From Pseudescherichia sp031998825 (lineage in GTDB: Bacteria; Pseudomonadota; Gammaproteobacteria; Enterobacterales; Enterobacteriaceae), in NCBI RefSeq assembly GCF_031998825.1, contig NZ_DAMACX010000025.1, positions 6,012-70,011 on the forward strand: a stretch of 64,000 nucleotides of DNA. Direction: 5' to 3'. The notes under the pieces were generated by a model. It saw only the letters and a program-made list of their open reading frames with translations, made no database searches and was not told the origin of the DNA. Within the stretch, counting starts at the first letter, position 1. Each line of letters starts with the position of its first letter. Positions 51,577 through 60,379 of the stretch are shown here, piece by piece. The position numbers and the translations under genes are program-made.

Positions 51577-52656
51577 TTAATCTACATATTGCATCGCGAC
51601 TCGCGATGTGAGCCGCGTAATAAGTTCGTAAGCGCTTACTTTTGTAATCTCAGCGATGCGCTCTACCGGCAGCCCTTCGCCCCACATCACCACCGGATCG
51701 CCTGCGCGCTCGTGGGCGTCTGGTCCAAGGTCAACGCAGATCATATCCATTGCCACGCGCCCGACAATAGGCACTTCACGGCCGTTGATCAGCACCGGCG
51801 TACCGGACGGCGCAGCGCGGGGATAGCCATCACCGTAGCCCATCGCCACGACGCCGAGACGCGTATCGCGCTCGCTGGTCCAGGTTCCGCCGTAGCCCAC
51901 CGGCTCGCCTGCACGATGCGGACGTACGGCGATCAGTTTGGAGGTCAGGGACATCACTGGCTGGAAACCAAAATCGGCTCCCCAGGGTTTTTGATCCAAC
52001 GGCGAGACACCGTAGAGAATGATGCCGGGGCGCACCCAATCAAAGTGGGCCTGCGGCCAGAGCAGAATGCCGCCGGAGGCCGCAATAGAGCGCAGGCCCG
52101 GCTTGCCTTCGGTGAAGGTGGTGAAGATATCCAGCTGCTGCTCGGTTGCGCCGCACTCTGGCTCATCGGCGCGGGCAAAGTGGCTGACGATATTCACCGG
52201 CTGGCGCACGTTTTTACAGGCGCAGAGCCGCTGGTAGAATGCGCTGGCCTCTTCGGGACGTACACCCAGCCGGTGCATGCCGGTATCGAGCTTCATCCAG
52301 ACGGTGATGGGTTCGGGGAGCTCTGCCCTCTCCAGCGCTTCCAGCTGCTCGGCACTGTGCACGGCGGTGTGCAGCTGTTGGGCAGAGAGCGTGGGGAGAT
52401 CGTTAGCGGAAAAAAAACCCTCCAGCAGCAGGATCGGCTGAGTAATGCCGCCCTCACGCAGCTGCAGGGCCTCTTCAAGACGGGCAACGCCAAAGGCGTC
52501 GGCGTCGGGGAGCGTTCGCGCGGTCTCAAGGAGACCGTGTCCGTAAGCGTTCGCTTTCACCACTGCAACCAGTTTGCTGGCGGGAGCCAGTTCGCGCAGG
52601 CGTTGCAGATTGTGTCGCAGAGCGCGGCGGTTAACTATTACGGTTGCCGCTTGCAT
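51577..52656 (-). CDS. alr: Alanine racemase (biosynthetic)
   Basis: The 359-aa PLP enzyme matches E. coli Alr in length. Lys34 (VVKANAYGHG) carries PLP and the second base Tyr lies in the C-terminal domain near PVGYGGTW. It makes D-alanine for peptidoglycan. AAGGAAT precedes the start at 52656; the frame continues to 52671 without homology. It lies 11 bp after dnaB and is probably cotranscribed with it. Confidence 0.97.
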   Translation of the reverse strand: MQAATVIVNRRALRHNLQRLRELAPASKLVAVVKANAYGHGLLETARTLPDADAFGVARLEEALQLREGGITQPILLLEGFFSANDLPTLSAQQLHTAVHSAEQLEALERAELPEPITVWMKLDTGMHRLGVRPEEASAFYQRLCACKNVRQPVNIVSHFARADEPECGATEQQLDIFTTFTEGKPGLRSIAASGGILLWPQAHFDWVRPGIILYGVSPLDQKPWGADFGFQPVMSLTSKLIAVRPHRAGEPVGYGGTWTSERDTRLGVVAMGYGDGYPRAAPSGTPVLINGREVPIVGRVAMDMICVDLGPDAHERAGDPVVMWGEGLPVERIAEITKVSAYELITRLTSRVAMQYVD

Positions 52657-52667
52657 GTTATTCCTTA

Positions 52668-54074
52668 TCACTCTTCATCATACTGTGGCCCGGCATAATT
52701 ATCGAAGCGCGACCACTGCCCGTTAAAGGTCAGACGTACCGTACCAATCGGACCGTTACGCTGCTTACCAATAATAATTTCCGCGATGCCTTTCAGATCG
52801 CTGTTCTCGTGGTACACCTCATCACGATAGATAAACATGATCAGGTCGGCATCCTGCTCGATAGAGCCGGATTCACGCAGGTCGGAGTTGACCGGGCGCT
52901 TGTCGGCACGCTGTTCCAGAGAGCGGTTAAGCTGCGACAGGGCCACCACCGGCACCTGTAACTCTTTCGCCAGCGCCTTCAGCGAGCGGGAGATCTCTGC
53001 GATCTCCAGCGTACGGTTGTCGGAGAGCGACGGGACGCGCATCAGCTGGAGGTAGTCGATCATGATCATGCTCAGACCGTCATGTTCACGGAAAATGCGT
53101 CGGGCGCGGGAGCGTACCTCGGTCGGCGTCAGGCCGGAGGAGTCGTCGATATACATGTTACGCTTCTCCAGCAGGATGCCCATGGTGCCGGAGATTCGCG
53201 CCCAGTCCTCATCGTCGAGCTGACCGGTACGAATGCGGGTCTGATCGACGCGGGAGAGCGACGCCAGCATACGCATCATGATCTGCTCGGCGGGCATCTC
53301 GAGGCTGAAGATCAGCACCGGCTTATCCTGGAGCATCGCGGCGTTTTCGCACAGGTTCATCGCGAAGGTGGTCTTACCCATCGACGGACGCGCCGCCACG
53401 ATGATCAGATCCGAGCGCTGCAGGCCCGCCGTTTTCTTGTTCAGATCCTGATAGCCGGTATCAACGCCGGTAACGCCGTCGTGGGGCTGCTGAAACAGCT
53501 GCTCAATACGCGCAACGGTGGCCTCAAGGATCTGATCGATGCTTTTCGGCCCTTCGTCCTTATTCGCCCGATTTTCAGCAATCTGGAAAACGCGGGATTC
53601 GGCGAGGTCGAGCAGATCTTCGCTGGTACGGCCCTGAGGGTCAAAGCCCGCAGTGGCGATCTCGTTGGCTACCGAGATCATCTCACGTACTACCGCACGT
53701 TCGCGTACGATGTCGGCATAGGCGCTGATGTTCGCCGCGCTTGGCGTATTTTTTGATAACTCTGCTAAATAGGCAAACCCGCCTACGCTGTCCAGCTGAC
53801 CCTGCTGCTCCAGCGACTCCGCCAGGGTGATCAGGTCGATGGGCTTGCTCATCTCCTGCAGGCGGTGCATCTCAGTGAAGATGTGTCGGTGCGGGCGGGT
53901 ATAGAAATCTTCCGCAACAACGCGCTCGGCAACGTCGTCCCAGCGTTCGTTATCCAGCATTAAACCGCCCAACACCGACTGCTCCGCTTCGATTGAGTGT
54001 GGCGGCACTTTCATCCCCTCGACTTGCATATCGCGGGGTTCAGTCTGTTTGTTGAAGGGTTTATTTCCTGCCAT
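52668..54074 (-). CDS. dnaB: Replicative DNA helicase DnaB
   Basis: From ATG 54074 (MAGNKPFNK) the protein has 468 aa (E. coli 471). It has an N-terminal helical domain, linker and RecA-like motor with Walker A ARPSMGKTT and DYLQLM. It unwinds DNA at the fork as a hexamer and recruits primase. The E. coli insert near residue 17 is 3-4 residues shorter. The open frame reaches 54152 but the added residues are not homologous. The RBS is weak. Confidence 0.98.
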   Translation of the reverse strand: MAGNKPFNKQTEPRDMQVEGMKVPPHSIEAEQSVLGGLMLDNERWDDVAERVVAEDFYTRPHRHIFTEMHRLQEMSKPIDLITLAESLEQQGQLDSVGGFAYLAELSKNTPSAANISAYADIVRERAVVREMISVANEIATAGFDPQGRTSEDLLDLAESRVFQIAENRANKDEGPKSIDQILEATVARIEQLFQQPHDGVTGVDTGYQDLNKKTAGLQRSDLIIVAARPSMGKTTFAMNLCENAAMLQDKPVLIFSLEMPAEQIMMRMLASLSRVDQTRIRTGQLDDEDWARISGTMGILLEKRNMYIDDSSGLTPTEVRSRARRIFREHDGLSMIMIDYLQLMRVPSLSDNRTLEIAEISRSLKALAKELQVPVVALSQLNRSLEQRADKRPVNSDLRESGSIEQDADLIMFIYRDEVYHENSDLKGIAEIIIGKQRNGPIGTVRLTFNGQWSRFDNYAGPQYDEE

Positions 54075-54179
54075 AGTGAATGGAGTACCGAGATAAATTG
54101 TGGGTCGAAATTTTATCACATTTTGGATTACGACACCCGACCCTAATGTCACCCTGGTTTAGGATCTTTGGGAGGAAGC

Positions 54180-55163
54180 ATGGCAACAAGAATTGAATTT
54201 CACAAGCATGGTGGCCCTGAGGTATTAAAAGCGGTGGAGTTCGCTCCTACCGATCCGGCAGAAAACGAGGTGCAGGTCGAGAACAAGGCCATTGGTATCA
54301 ACTATATCGACACCTACATCCGTAGCGGCCTCTATCCGCCACCGGCGTTACCAAGCGGTCTCGGTACGGAGGCAGCAGGCGTAGTCAGCAAAGTAGGTAA
54401 AAACGTTAGCCACATTAAAGCGGGCGATCGGGTGGTCTATGCCCAGTCGGCGCTGGGGGCCTACAGCTCGGTGCACAACGTACCTGCGGATAAAGTGGCT
54501 ATTTTGCCGAATGCGATCTCCTTTGAGCAAGCGGCAGCCTCGTTCCTGAAAGGGCTAACGGTCTTCTACCTGCTGCGTAAAACTTACGAGATCAAGCCGG
54601 ACGAGCCGTTTCTATTCCACGCGGCAGCGGGCGGCGTGGGGCTGATCGCTTGCCAATGGTCCAAGGCGCTGGGCGGCAAGCTGATCGGCACGGTGGGCAG
54701 CGCGCAGAAGGCGCAGCGGGCGTTGCAGGCTGGCGCATGGCAGGTGATTAACTACCGCGAAGAGAGCATCGTTGAGCGCGTTAAGGAGATCACTGGCGGT
54801 AAAAAAGTGCGCGTAGTCTATGACTCGGTAGGCAAAGATACCTGGGAGTCATCGCTGGACTGCCTGCAACGTCATGGTCTGATGGTTAGCTTCGGCAACG
54901 CCTCTGGCCCTGTCACCGGCGTTAACCTTGGCATTCTCAACCAGAAAGGCTCCCTCTATGCAACCCGCCCTTCTCTACAGGGTTACATCACTAACCGTGA
55001 GGAGCTTGAAGAGGCCAGCAACGAGCTATTTTCACTGATTGCCAGCGGCGTGATTAAGGTCGACGTGGCGGAAGAGCAGAAGTTCCCGCTGGCGGAGGCG
55101 CAGCGCGCGCACGAGACGCTGGAGAGTCGCTCAACCCAGGGATCGAGTTTGCTGATCCCCTAA
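54180..55163 (+). CDS. qorA: Quinone oxidoreductase, NADPH-dependent
   Basis: The 327-aa zeta-crystallin-type medium-chain reductase has the same length as E. coli QorA. It has a GroES-like domain and the nucleotide-binding motif AAAGGVGLIACQW, and lacks zinc ligands. It reduces quinones with NADPH in the cytoplasm. GGAGGAAGC places the start at 54180 rather than 54168. It is divergent from dnaB and ends in a strong terminator. Confidence 0.97.
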   Translation: MATRIEFHKHGGPEVLKAVEFAPTDPAENEVQVENKAIGINYIDTYIRSGLYPPPALPSGLGTEAAGVVSKVGKNVSHIKAGDRVVYAQSALGAYSSVHNVPADKVAILPNAISFEQAAASFLKGLTVFYLLRKTYEIKPDEPFLFHAAAGGVGLIACQWSKALGGKLIGTVGSAQKAQRALQAGAWQVINYREESIVERVKEITGGKKVRVVYDSVGKDTWESSLDCLQRHGLMVSFGNASGPVTGVNLGILNQKGSLYATRPSLQGYITNREELEEASNELFSLIASGVIKVDVAEEQKFPLAEAQRAHETLESRSTQGSSLLIP

Positions 55164-55170
55164 AAGAATT

Positions 55171-55210
55171 AGGGCTTCACTGTAAAAACAGGGAAGCCCT
55201 TTCTTTTTTT
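55171..55210 (+). terminator. Rho-independent terminator of qorA
   Basis: AGGGCTTC (55171-55178) pairs with GAAGCCCT (55193-55200), extended by CTGT/ACAG inside, followed by TTCTTTTTTT. Confidence 0.95.
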
Positions 55211-55344
55211 AGTTCGGCTGCATGTAGGGTACAGCTCGATGAATTCTAAGACGCGCAATAGTGACAGATTCGATACCTAAATCCTATGCGGTTTGGCTGA
55301 ACCTGCCAGAGAAAAGTGCCAGGTTGTGATCAAGACCGCATTAC

Positions 55345-55587
55345 TTAATAACGCCAGCGGCTATTACGCTGATACAGCGGCAGTTTTGGTTTTTTCACCG
55401 CCCGGATAACCCAGACGATGGCCACCGCCAGCAGGAGCCAGGGCAACAGCTTAAACATCAACGCAAACAGCCCGCCGACAAACATTAGCGCCGTTGCCAC
55501 CGCCAGGGCGACGATAATGCCCAGCAGCGAGACGCCTGTCACCAGCAGCATCATAAAAAATCCAATTACAAACAGTAGTTCAAGCAT
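55345..55587 (-). CDS. pspG: Phage shock protein G
   Basis: The 80-aa inner-membrane protein (same length as E. coli PspG) has two or three hydrophobic segments and ends KKPKLPLYQRNSRWRY. It belongs to the Psp envelope-stress response and acts as an effector alongside PspA. A sigma54 promoter lies upstream, which fits control by PspF. Confidence 0.96.
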   Translation of the reverse strand: MLELLFVIGFFMMLLVTGVSLLGIIVALAVATALMFVGGLFALMFKLLPWLLLAVAIVWVIRAVKKPKLPLYQRNSRWRY

Positions 55588-55619
55588 GGCGCTTCCCCCT
55601 CAATAGTTACCTAGGGTAT

Positions 55620-55635
55620 TACAAGAAACGTGCCA
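55620..55635 (-). promoter_or_regulatory. Sigma54 promoter of pspG
   Basis: On the minus strand TGGCACGTTTCTTGTA closely matches TGGCACG-N4-TTGCA, 33-48 bp before the pspG start. Confidence 0.9.
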
Positions 55636-55718
55636 GAATGTAATCCATTGATAATAAAGAAAAACGCCCCGCAGAGCGCTGCGAGGTGTGGTGAATTTAG
55701 CTAACTTTTAGCGAATTT

Positions 55719-56717
55719 TTAACGTTTGTCCGCGACCAGCTTCAGCGCCTGCTCCAGCACGTTAATATCTGCCCCGGCCTTATGGGCGTTTTCACTCAGG
55801 TAGCGACGCCACTGGCGCGCGCCGGGAATGCCCTGGAAAAGGCCCAGCATATGGCGAGTGATATGCCCGAGATAGGCGCCGTTGCTCAGCTCACGCTCAA
55901 TATAGGGATACATGGCCCGCACCACCGCAACCGGATCGGCATCGTCACGCGCTACGCCAAAAATCTCACGGTCAACCGCGGCCAGAATGCCCGGGTTTTG
56001 ATACGCCTCGCGCCCCACCATCACCCCGTCCATATGCTCAAGATGCGCTTTCGCCTCTTCCAGCGATTTAATGCCGCCGTTGATCGACATGGTCAGGTGC
56101 GGGAAGTCGCGCTTAAGCTGATAGACGCGCGGGTAATCCAGGGGTGGGATCTCGCGGTTCTCTTTTGGGCTGAGTCCGGAGAGCCAGGCCTTACGGGCAT
56201 GAATAATAAACGTCTCACACTCGCCCTTGCCGGAAACGGTATCAATAAAACTGCAAAGGAATTCGTAGCTATCCTGATCGTCAATGCCGATACGGGTTTT
56301 CACCGTCACCGGGATTGAGACCACGTCGCGCATGGCTTTGATGCAGTCCGCCACCAGCTGCGCATTGCCCATCAGGCAGGCACCGAACATGCCGTTCTGC
56401 ACGCGATCCGAGGGGCAGCCAACGTTGAGGTTGATCTCATCGTAGCCGCGAGCTTCCGCTAGCTTCGCACAGTGGGCCAGCTGCGCCGGATCGCTCCCGC
56501 CCAGCTGGAGCGCCACGGGATGCTCCTTATCGCTGTAGGCCAGGTAGTCGCCTTTGCCATGAATAATCGCCCCGGTAGTCACCATCTCGGTATAGAGCAG
56601 CGTCTCCCGCGACAGCAGGCGCAGGAAATAGCGACAGTGGCGGTCGGTCCAGTCGAGCATGGGCGCGATGGAGAAGCGGTGGGCGGCGAAGGCGGTAGCG
56701 GGCGTGACTGGCGGCAT
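55719..56717 (-). CDS. dusA: tRNA-dihydrouridine synthase A
   Basis: The 332-aa FMN enzyme has the Dus signatures APMLDWTDRHCRYFLR, the catalytic Cys in NVGCPSDRVQNG, and MVGREAYQNP. It reduces U20/U20a in tRNA D-loops. The gene is a known integration hotspot for phages and islands, but here its 5' end is intact and no integrase is present. The toxin-antitoxin cassette lies upstream of it. Confidence 0.97.
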   Translation of the reverse strand: MPPVTPATAFAAHRFSIAPMLDWTDRHCRYFLRLLSRETLLYTEMVTTGAIIHGKGDYLAYSDKEHPVALQLGGSDPAQLAHCAKLAEARGYDEINLNVGCPSDRVQNGMFGACLMGNAQLVADCIKAMRDVVSIPVTVKTRIGIDDQDSYEFLCSFIDTVSGKGECETFIIHARKAWLSGLSPKENREIPPLDYPRVYQLKRDFPHLTMSINGGIKSLEEAKAHLEHMDGVMVGREAYQNPGILAAVDREIFGVARDDADPVAVVRAMYPYIERELSNGAYLGHITRHMLGLFQGIPGARQWRRYLSENAHKAGADINVLEQALKLVADKR

Positions 56718-56775
56718 AGCGTACGTTTTTTCATCAAAATGGAAAAGGGGCGCTACTATAGCATACTCATTTCGA

Positions 56776-56844
56776 CTGAACAGCCCGCCGGAGACATTGC
56801 GCCTCCGGCGGGTGGATCATCAGAACGTCAGGCTGAGCTGTGCG
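56776..56844. repeat. 69-bp direct repeat, left copy, flanking the toxin-antitoxin cassette
   Basis: The copy matches 57628-57696 at 68 of 69 bases. It is a detached duplicate of the last codons (AQLSLTF-stop) and terminator of the barrel gene. The single difference (A for G in the hairpin arm) weakens the copied terminator. Confidence 0.95.
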
Positions 56845-56893
56845 TAATTTTCCAATTTATCTATATTGGACAACTCACTTGCATCCCACCTAT

Positions 56894-56917
56894 TTTTGTA
56901 TAAAATTTTATACAAAA
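56894..56917 (+). promoter_or_regulatory. 24-bp palindromic operator of the toxin-antitoxin operon
   Basis: A perfect inverted repeat (arms TTTTGTATAAAA/TTTTATACAAAA) lies 10-34 bp before the toxin start and overlaps -10-like TATAAA. It is the probable autorepression site for the antitoxin. Confidence 0.75.
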
Positions 56918-56927
56918 TGGAGGGTTT

Positions 56928-57290
56928 ATGTCAGTGAAGACAACAGCGCTTAAAGAGAAAGATATTGTATGGTTAGGCTCCTCACGCGAGGATCTACTGG
57001 CTTTTCCTGTAGAGACCCGTAAAGAAGTCGGTTACCAATTACACAGCATTCAATTCGGCATTGAACCGGCAGACTGGAGACCCTTTTCAGAAATGGGTCC
57101 AGGCGTTAATGAAATCCGGGTACGTGATATCAGTGGGATCTATCGTGTCATGTATGTAGCAAAGTTTGAGGATGCTATCTATGTTTTGCATAGTTTTCAG
57201 AAAAAAACGCCGCAAACGAGTAAGTACGATAAAGATATCGCTAAGATGCGTTACAACACACTGATTCAACAGCGGAGAAACAGAAAATGA
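56928..57290 (+). CDS. HigB/RelE-superfamily toxin (Gp49-like)
   Basis: The 120-aa basic protein has the phage Gp49/HigB-type core (VRDISGIYRVMYVAKFEDAIYVLHSFQKKTPQTSKYDKDIAKMR), typical of ribosome-dependent mRNA interferases. GGAGGG precedes the ATG. It is the first gene of the pair, as in higBA, and overlaps the antitoxin by ATGA. Base composition is visibly more AT-rich than in its neighbours, a sign of recent gain. Confidence 0.9.
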   Translation: MSVKTTALKEKDIVWLGSSREDLLAFPVETRKEVGYQLHSIQFGIEPADWRPFSEMGPGVNEIRVRDISGIYRVMYVAKFEDAIYVLHSFQKKTPQTSKYDKDIAKMRYNTLIQQRRNRK

Positions 57291-57625
57291 CCGCAAAAAT
57301 AGAGACTGAAGTTCGTCATATCACCCCTGCAGGAGGCAATATCTTTGCTGATTTAGGCTTTGACGAACAGGATGCAGCAGAACTTCATGCTGACTCCTTA
57401 CGCAAAATTGAAAACACACTCGCTATCAAAGAAAAATTGATGGAAGAGATTACCGTCTGGATTTCTGATAAGAACCTGAAACAGGCTGACGTTGCCACTG
57501 TTTTACATATTTCACGTCCCCGCGTCTCGGACGTGGTAAACAAAAAGACCAGTAAATTTACTATTGATGCGTTAGTAAATATGTTAAGTCGTATCGGTAA
57601 ACCCGTTCGGGTCTCTGTCGGCTAA
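57287..57625 (+). CDS. HigA-like antitoxin with XRE helix-turn-helix
   Basis: The 112-aa protein has a C-terminal Cro/CI-type helix-turn-helix (NLKQADVATVLHISRPRVSDVVNKKTSKFTIDALVNMLSRIG). Its N-terminal part probably wraps the toxin. It should neutralise the toxin and repress the operon at the palindrome upstream. Its stop is 2 bp before the right 69-bp repeat, so the cassette has no sequence to spare on that side. Confidence 0.9.
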   Translation: MTAKIETEVRHITPAGGNIFADLGFDEQDAAELHADSLRKIENTLAIKEKLMEEITVWISDKNLKQADVATVLHISRPRVSDVVNKKTSKFTIDALVNMLSRIGKPVRVSVG

Positions 57626-57627
57626 GC

Positions 57628-57696
57628 CTGAACAGCCCGCCGGAGGCATTGCGCCTCCGGCGGGTGGATCATCAGAACGTCAGGCTGAGCTGTGCG
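57628..57696. repeat. 69-bp direct repeat, right copy (native 3' end of the barrel gene)
   Basis: It contains the stop and last codons of the TraF-like gene (57672-57696) plus its terminator hairpin. Confidence 0.95.
57636..57664 (-). terminator. Terminator of the TraF-like barrel gene
   Basis: CCCGCCGGAGGC (57636-57647) pairs perfectly with GCCTCCGGCGGG (57653-57664), eight bases past the stop on the minus strand. Confidence 0.8.
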
Positions 57697-58970
57697 CCTG
57701 CGCCCCAGGTTTCATCTTCACCGTACAGGCCCATCAGGTCGACGTGAACGCGGTTAAACGGCGCAAAACCGATACCGGCGGTGGCGACGTTGCTGTCGTC
57801 CCCTTTCACATCGGCACGGTAGCCCGCCCGCACCGCCAGCCAGTCGAGCGGACGCACTTCGGCACCGACGCCAACGTACTGGGAGGCCTCTTCGCTCTTG
57901 AAGCCTTTGGTCTCGGTCAGATCGCCGTCGGCGCTGAGAGTAACCAGATCCGTATGCCACGCCAGCCCTGCGGTGACCACCGGGCTGATCTGGTAGGTGT
58001 CTTTGTAATTACGAACCTCGCCGGTGCGGCCGTTGCGGATCTGGATATCTTTAGTATTAATATCACGAGAGATCAGGTTCTGCCCGCTCAAGCCCACCGT
58101 CCAGTTATCACCAAAGTCAGCGGCAATACCGGCATCGACGTTGAAGCCGGTATCGTCATTACGATAGCGGCTGCTGTTGAAGTCGCTGCTGTCGTAGTCG
58201 TAGATGGAGGTGGTGTAGTTGAACAGCCAGGTTTTTTGCAGCTTCGGCGTTACGCCGATAGAGACCGGCACATCACCAAACTGGAACTGACGCGCCACGG
58301 CCACACCGTAGTCGGAGACGATAGCGGCCCGTCCGGAGGCGGTGGAGTTCAGGTTACGGGTGATAATATCCGAATTGCTACCGAGTGCAGTGAGCCCAGC
58401 ATCTACAAGGATCTGGTCACCGCGCAGGTAGTCAATATCCTGCTGATCGACGTTAGAGCTGACCCGGGCGTGAGCATACGCCTTCGCCACGAAAGCAAAC
58501 GACAGCACGTCGTTAGGAATGCTTACCGCAATACCGGCTCCCGCATTGGCGCGAGCGGTTTTGCCATCGAGAAACTCCAGCTCATCGGCTAAATCGGTCG
58601 CCGCGCCGCGTACCTGATTAATGGTTCCCGTTGGGTTGGTAATGAACTGGGCAAAGGTCAGGTTGTCGATAACGTTGTCGTAGTAGTCGACTTTGTCGCT
58701 AATATCATCGATTTCATCCTGCAGATTGTCTTTATCGCTAATCTGCGCCCGTACGCTCGGCAGGATGACCGTCACGTTATCGTCTGGTTTAGCTTTAGCC
58801 AGCAGCGCCGGGTTAATCAGTACGCCGCTGCCGTAGCTGGCAGACGCCACACCTGTTCCGCCCATTGCATCGCTACGCGCTTCTGCCCAGGTATTTGCTG
58901 CCCCTGCCTGAGTGACTACCCCAAAAGAGACCGCAAGTGTTACCACTGAAAGTTTAAAAATTTTTTTCAC
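57672..58970 (-). CDS. TraF-like (PF13729-type) outer-membrane beta-barrel protein
   Basis: The 432-aa protein has a signal peptide (MKKIFKLSVVTLAVSFGVVTQAGA-ANT). An N-terminal FadL/TraF-like stretch follows (WAEARSDAMGGTGVASASYGSGVLINPALLAK). Many amphipathic strands lead to a C-terminal ...GAQLSLTF with terminal Phe. Such chromosomal proteins are often annotated as conjugal transfer protein TraF, but no other transfer gene is present, so a porin or transport role in the outer membrane is more likely. E. coli lacks it at this position. Confidence 0.82.
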   Translation of the reverse strand: MKKIFKLSVVTLAVSFGVVTQAGAANTWAEARSDAMGGTGVASASYGSGVLINPALLAKAKPDDNVTVILPSVRAQISDKDNLQDEIDDISDKVDYYDNVIDNLTFAQFITNPTGTINQVRGAATDLADELEFLDGKTARANAGAGIAVSIPNDVLSFAFVAKAYAHARVSSNVDQQDIDYLRGDQILVDAGLTALGSNSDIITRNLNSTASGRAAIVSDYGVAVARQFQFGDVPVSIGVTPKLQKTWLFNYTTSIYDYDSSDFNSSRYRNDDTGFNVDAGIAADFGDNWTVGLSGQNLISRDINTKDIQIRNGRTGEVRNYKDTYQISPVVTAGLAWHTDLVTLSADGDLTETKGFKSEEASQYVGVGAEVRPLDWLAVRAGYRADVKGDDSNVATAGIGFAPFNRVHVDLMGLYGEDETWGAGAQLSLTF

Positions 58971-59323
58971 AGTATGCCCGTCTTATTGATCAAAGGTCGA
59001 TTTATGCCCTGCCAGTTATCGCCTGGCGAGAGGTGAACTATTGCTGTGAAAAGCGATGCTAAATGCGGCTATTTCATTTTTTGTGCCGCATGAGGATATA
59101 TTTATTGGTAACAAACTGCGTCTTTTTATAAACGCTATTTACTTATAGAGGAGGAAAATCGTTTGGGGAAGGTTTTCTGACGTGCACGGCGGAAATTTAA
59201 GGTAAATGCCAGGGTGGCGATCCTCGTTGAGAATGAAGGATCGCCCGGATCTCGGCGTTTGCCACAGGATATGATAAAGTAACGGCTTCAATGTTATTAC
59301 ATCACGTAACCTAAGGATGCCCT
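58971..59323. other. 353-bp divergent region between the barrel gene and zur
   Basis: No gene is seen. It must hold the promoters of both genes. I found no convincing operator. Confidence 0.55.
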
Positions 59324-59839
59324 ATGGATAAGACCATTTCGCAGCAGATGCTGGCACATGCTGAGACGCTGTGCGTGCAACGCAATGTGCGCCTGACCCC
59401 GCAGCGCCTTGAGGTTCTGCGTCTGATGAGCCTCCAGCAGGGCGCAATCAGCGCCTACGATTTGCTTGATCTGTTGCGCGCCTCCGAACCCCAGGCTAAG
59501 CCGCCTACGGTTTATCGTGCGCTTGATTTTCTGCTGGAGCAGGGATTTGTCCATAAGGTTGAGTCGACCAACAGCTATGTGCTGTGTCACCTTTTCGATC
59601 AGCCTACCCATACATCAGCAATGTTTATCTGCGATCGTTGTGGCGTGGTGAAAGAGGAAGCGGCTGAAGGGGTCGAGGATATTATGCATGCCCTGGCGGC
59701 AAAGATGGGTTTTGCGCTACGACATAACGTCATAGAGGCGCACGGACTTTGCGCAGCGTGCTCGGAGGTGGAAGCCTGCCGTCATCAGGGCGAATGCCAG
59801 CACGATCACAGCATTTTGGTGAAGAAAAAACCGCGTTAA
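59324..59839 (+). CDS. zur: Zinc uptake regulator Zur
   Basis: The 171-aa Fur-family repressor has an N-terminal winged helix (LTPQRLEVLRLM...PPTVYRALDFLLEQG). The zinc sites include the CDRCG and CAACSEVEAC Cys clusters and a C-terminal His/Cys tail. It senses cytosolic zinc and represses znuABC and related genes. Length equals E. coli Zur. It is convergent with yjbJ; a short hairpin GGTACA/TGTACC (59863-59878) lies between them. Confidence 0.97.
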   Translation: MDKTISQQMLAHAETLCVQRNVRLTPQRLEVLRLMSLQQGAISAYDLLDLLRASEPQAKPPTVYRALDFLLEQGFVHKVESTNSYVLCHLFDQPTHTSAMFICDRCGVVKEEAAEGVEDIMHALAAKMGFALRHNVIEAHGLCAACSEVEACRHQGECQHDHSILVKKKPR

Positions 59840-59914
59840 GCGCAGCGTGGGCGAGTAGAGTCGGTACATCCTTGTACCGTCGGGCAGGGTAGTCAAGCTA
59901 CTTATCTAACGTGA

Positions 59915-60124
59915 TTACCAGCGATAGTCGTTACGGGTTTCCCATTCGCCAACTTCTTTCTCGGCCTGGTCTTTCTGATAACCGTAACGTTCTTGAATTT
60001 TACCGACCAGCTGATCGCGTTTACCTTCAATAACGGTCATGTCATCATCCGTTAATTTACCCCATTGCTCTTTCGCTTTACCTTTGAACTGTTTCCAGTT
60101 ACCGCCGACTTCGTCTTTATTCAT
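59915..60124 (-). CDS. yjbJ: CsbD-family stress protein YjbJ
   Basis: The 69-aa protein is nearly identical to E. coli YjbJ: MNKDEVGGNWKQFKGKAKEQWGKLTDDD...DYRW, a CsbD-like helical protein that is abundant in stationary phase and RpoS-dependent in E. coli. Its role is unknown. In E. coli dinF lies between lexA and yjbJ; here it is missing. Confidence 0.96.
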   Translation of the reverse strand: MNKDEVGGNWKQFKGKAKEQWGKLTDDDMTVIEGKRDQLVGKIQERYGYQKDQAEKEVGEWETRNDYRW

Positions 60125-60379
60125 AATGGTATCCTCATCATCGTTCGGTGTTGAATAGCAATATTCGTTGGTCCTTCGTTACGTTCTTTATCTGCTGAAC
60201 GTGATAATAATTGTAGCTAAGGATTTTCTAAGCTGGGGATTATTCGGAATATTTAACCATTCAGGAGCGAACAGACAACAGGAAGGTGAGGCTAAAAGAG
60301 GTGGAAAAGAGAGAAGAGGAAAAACATTAAGAAGCGCTGTGACAGCACAATGTTAACTGCCACAAGCACTTATATGATA

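Noticed and set aside
55719..57696. Prophage or integrative island at dusA
   Set aside because: dusA is intact and there is no integrase; the flanking repeats come from the barrel gene, not from dusA.
57672..58970. Conjugation locus because of the TraF-like gene
   Set aside because: No other transfer gene is present; the protein looks like a stand-alone outer-membrane barrel.
59280..59320. Zur operator in the zur promoter (GTTA...TAAC near 59293)
   Set aside because: The arms are short and do not extend to the usual Zur palindrome.
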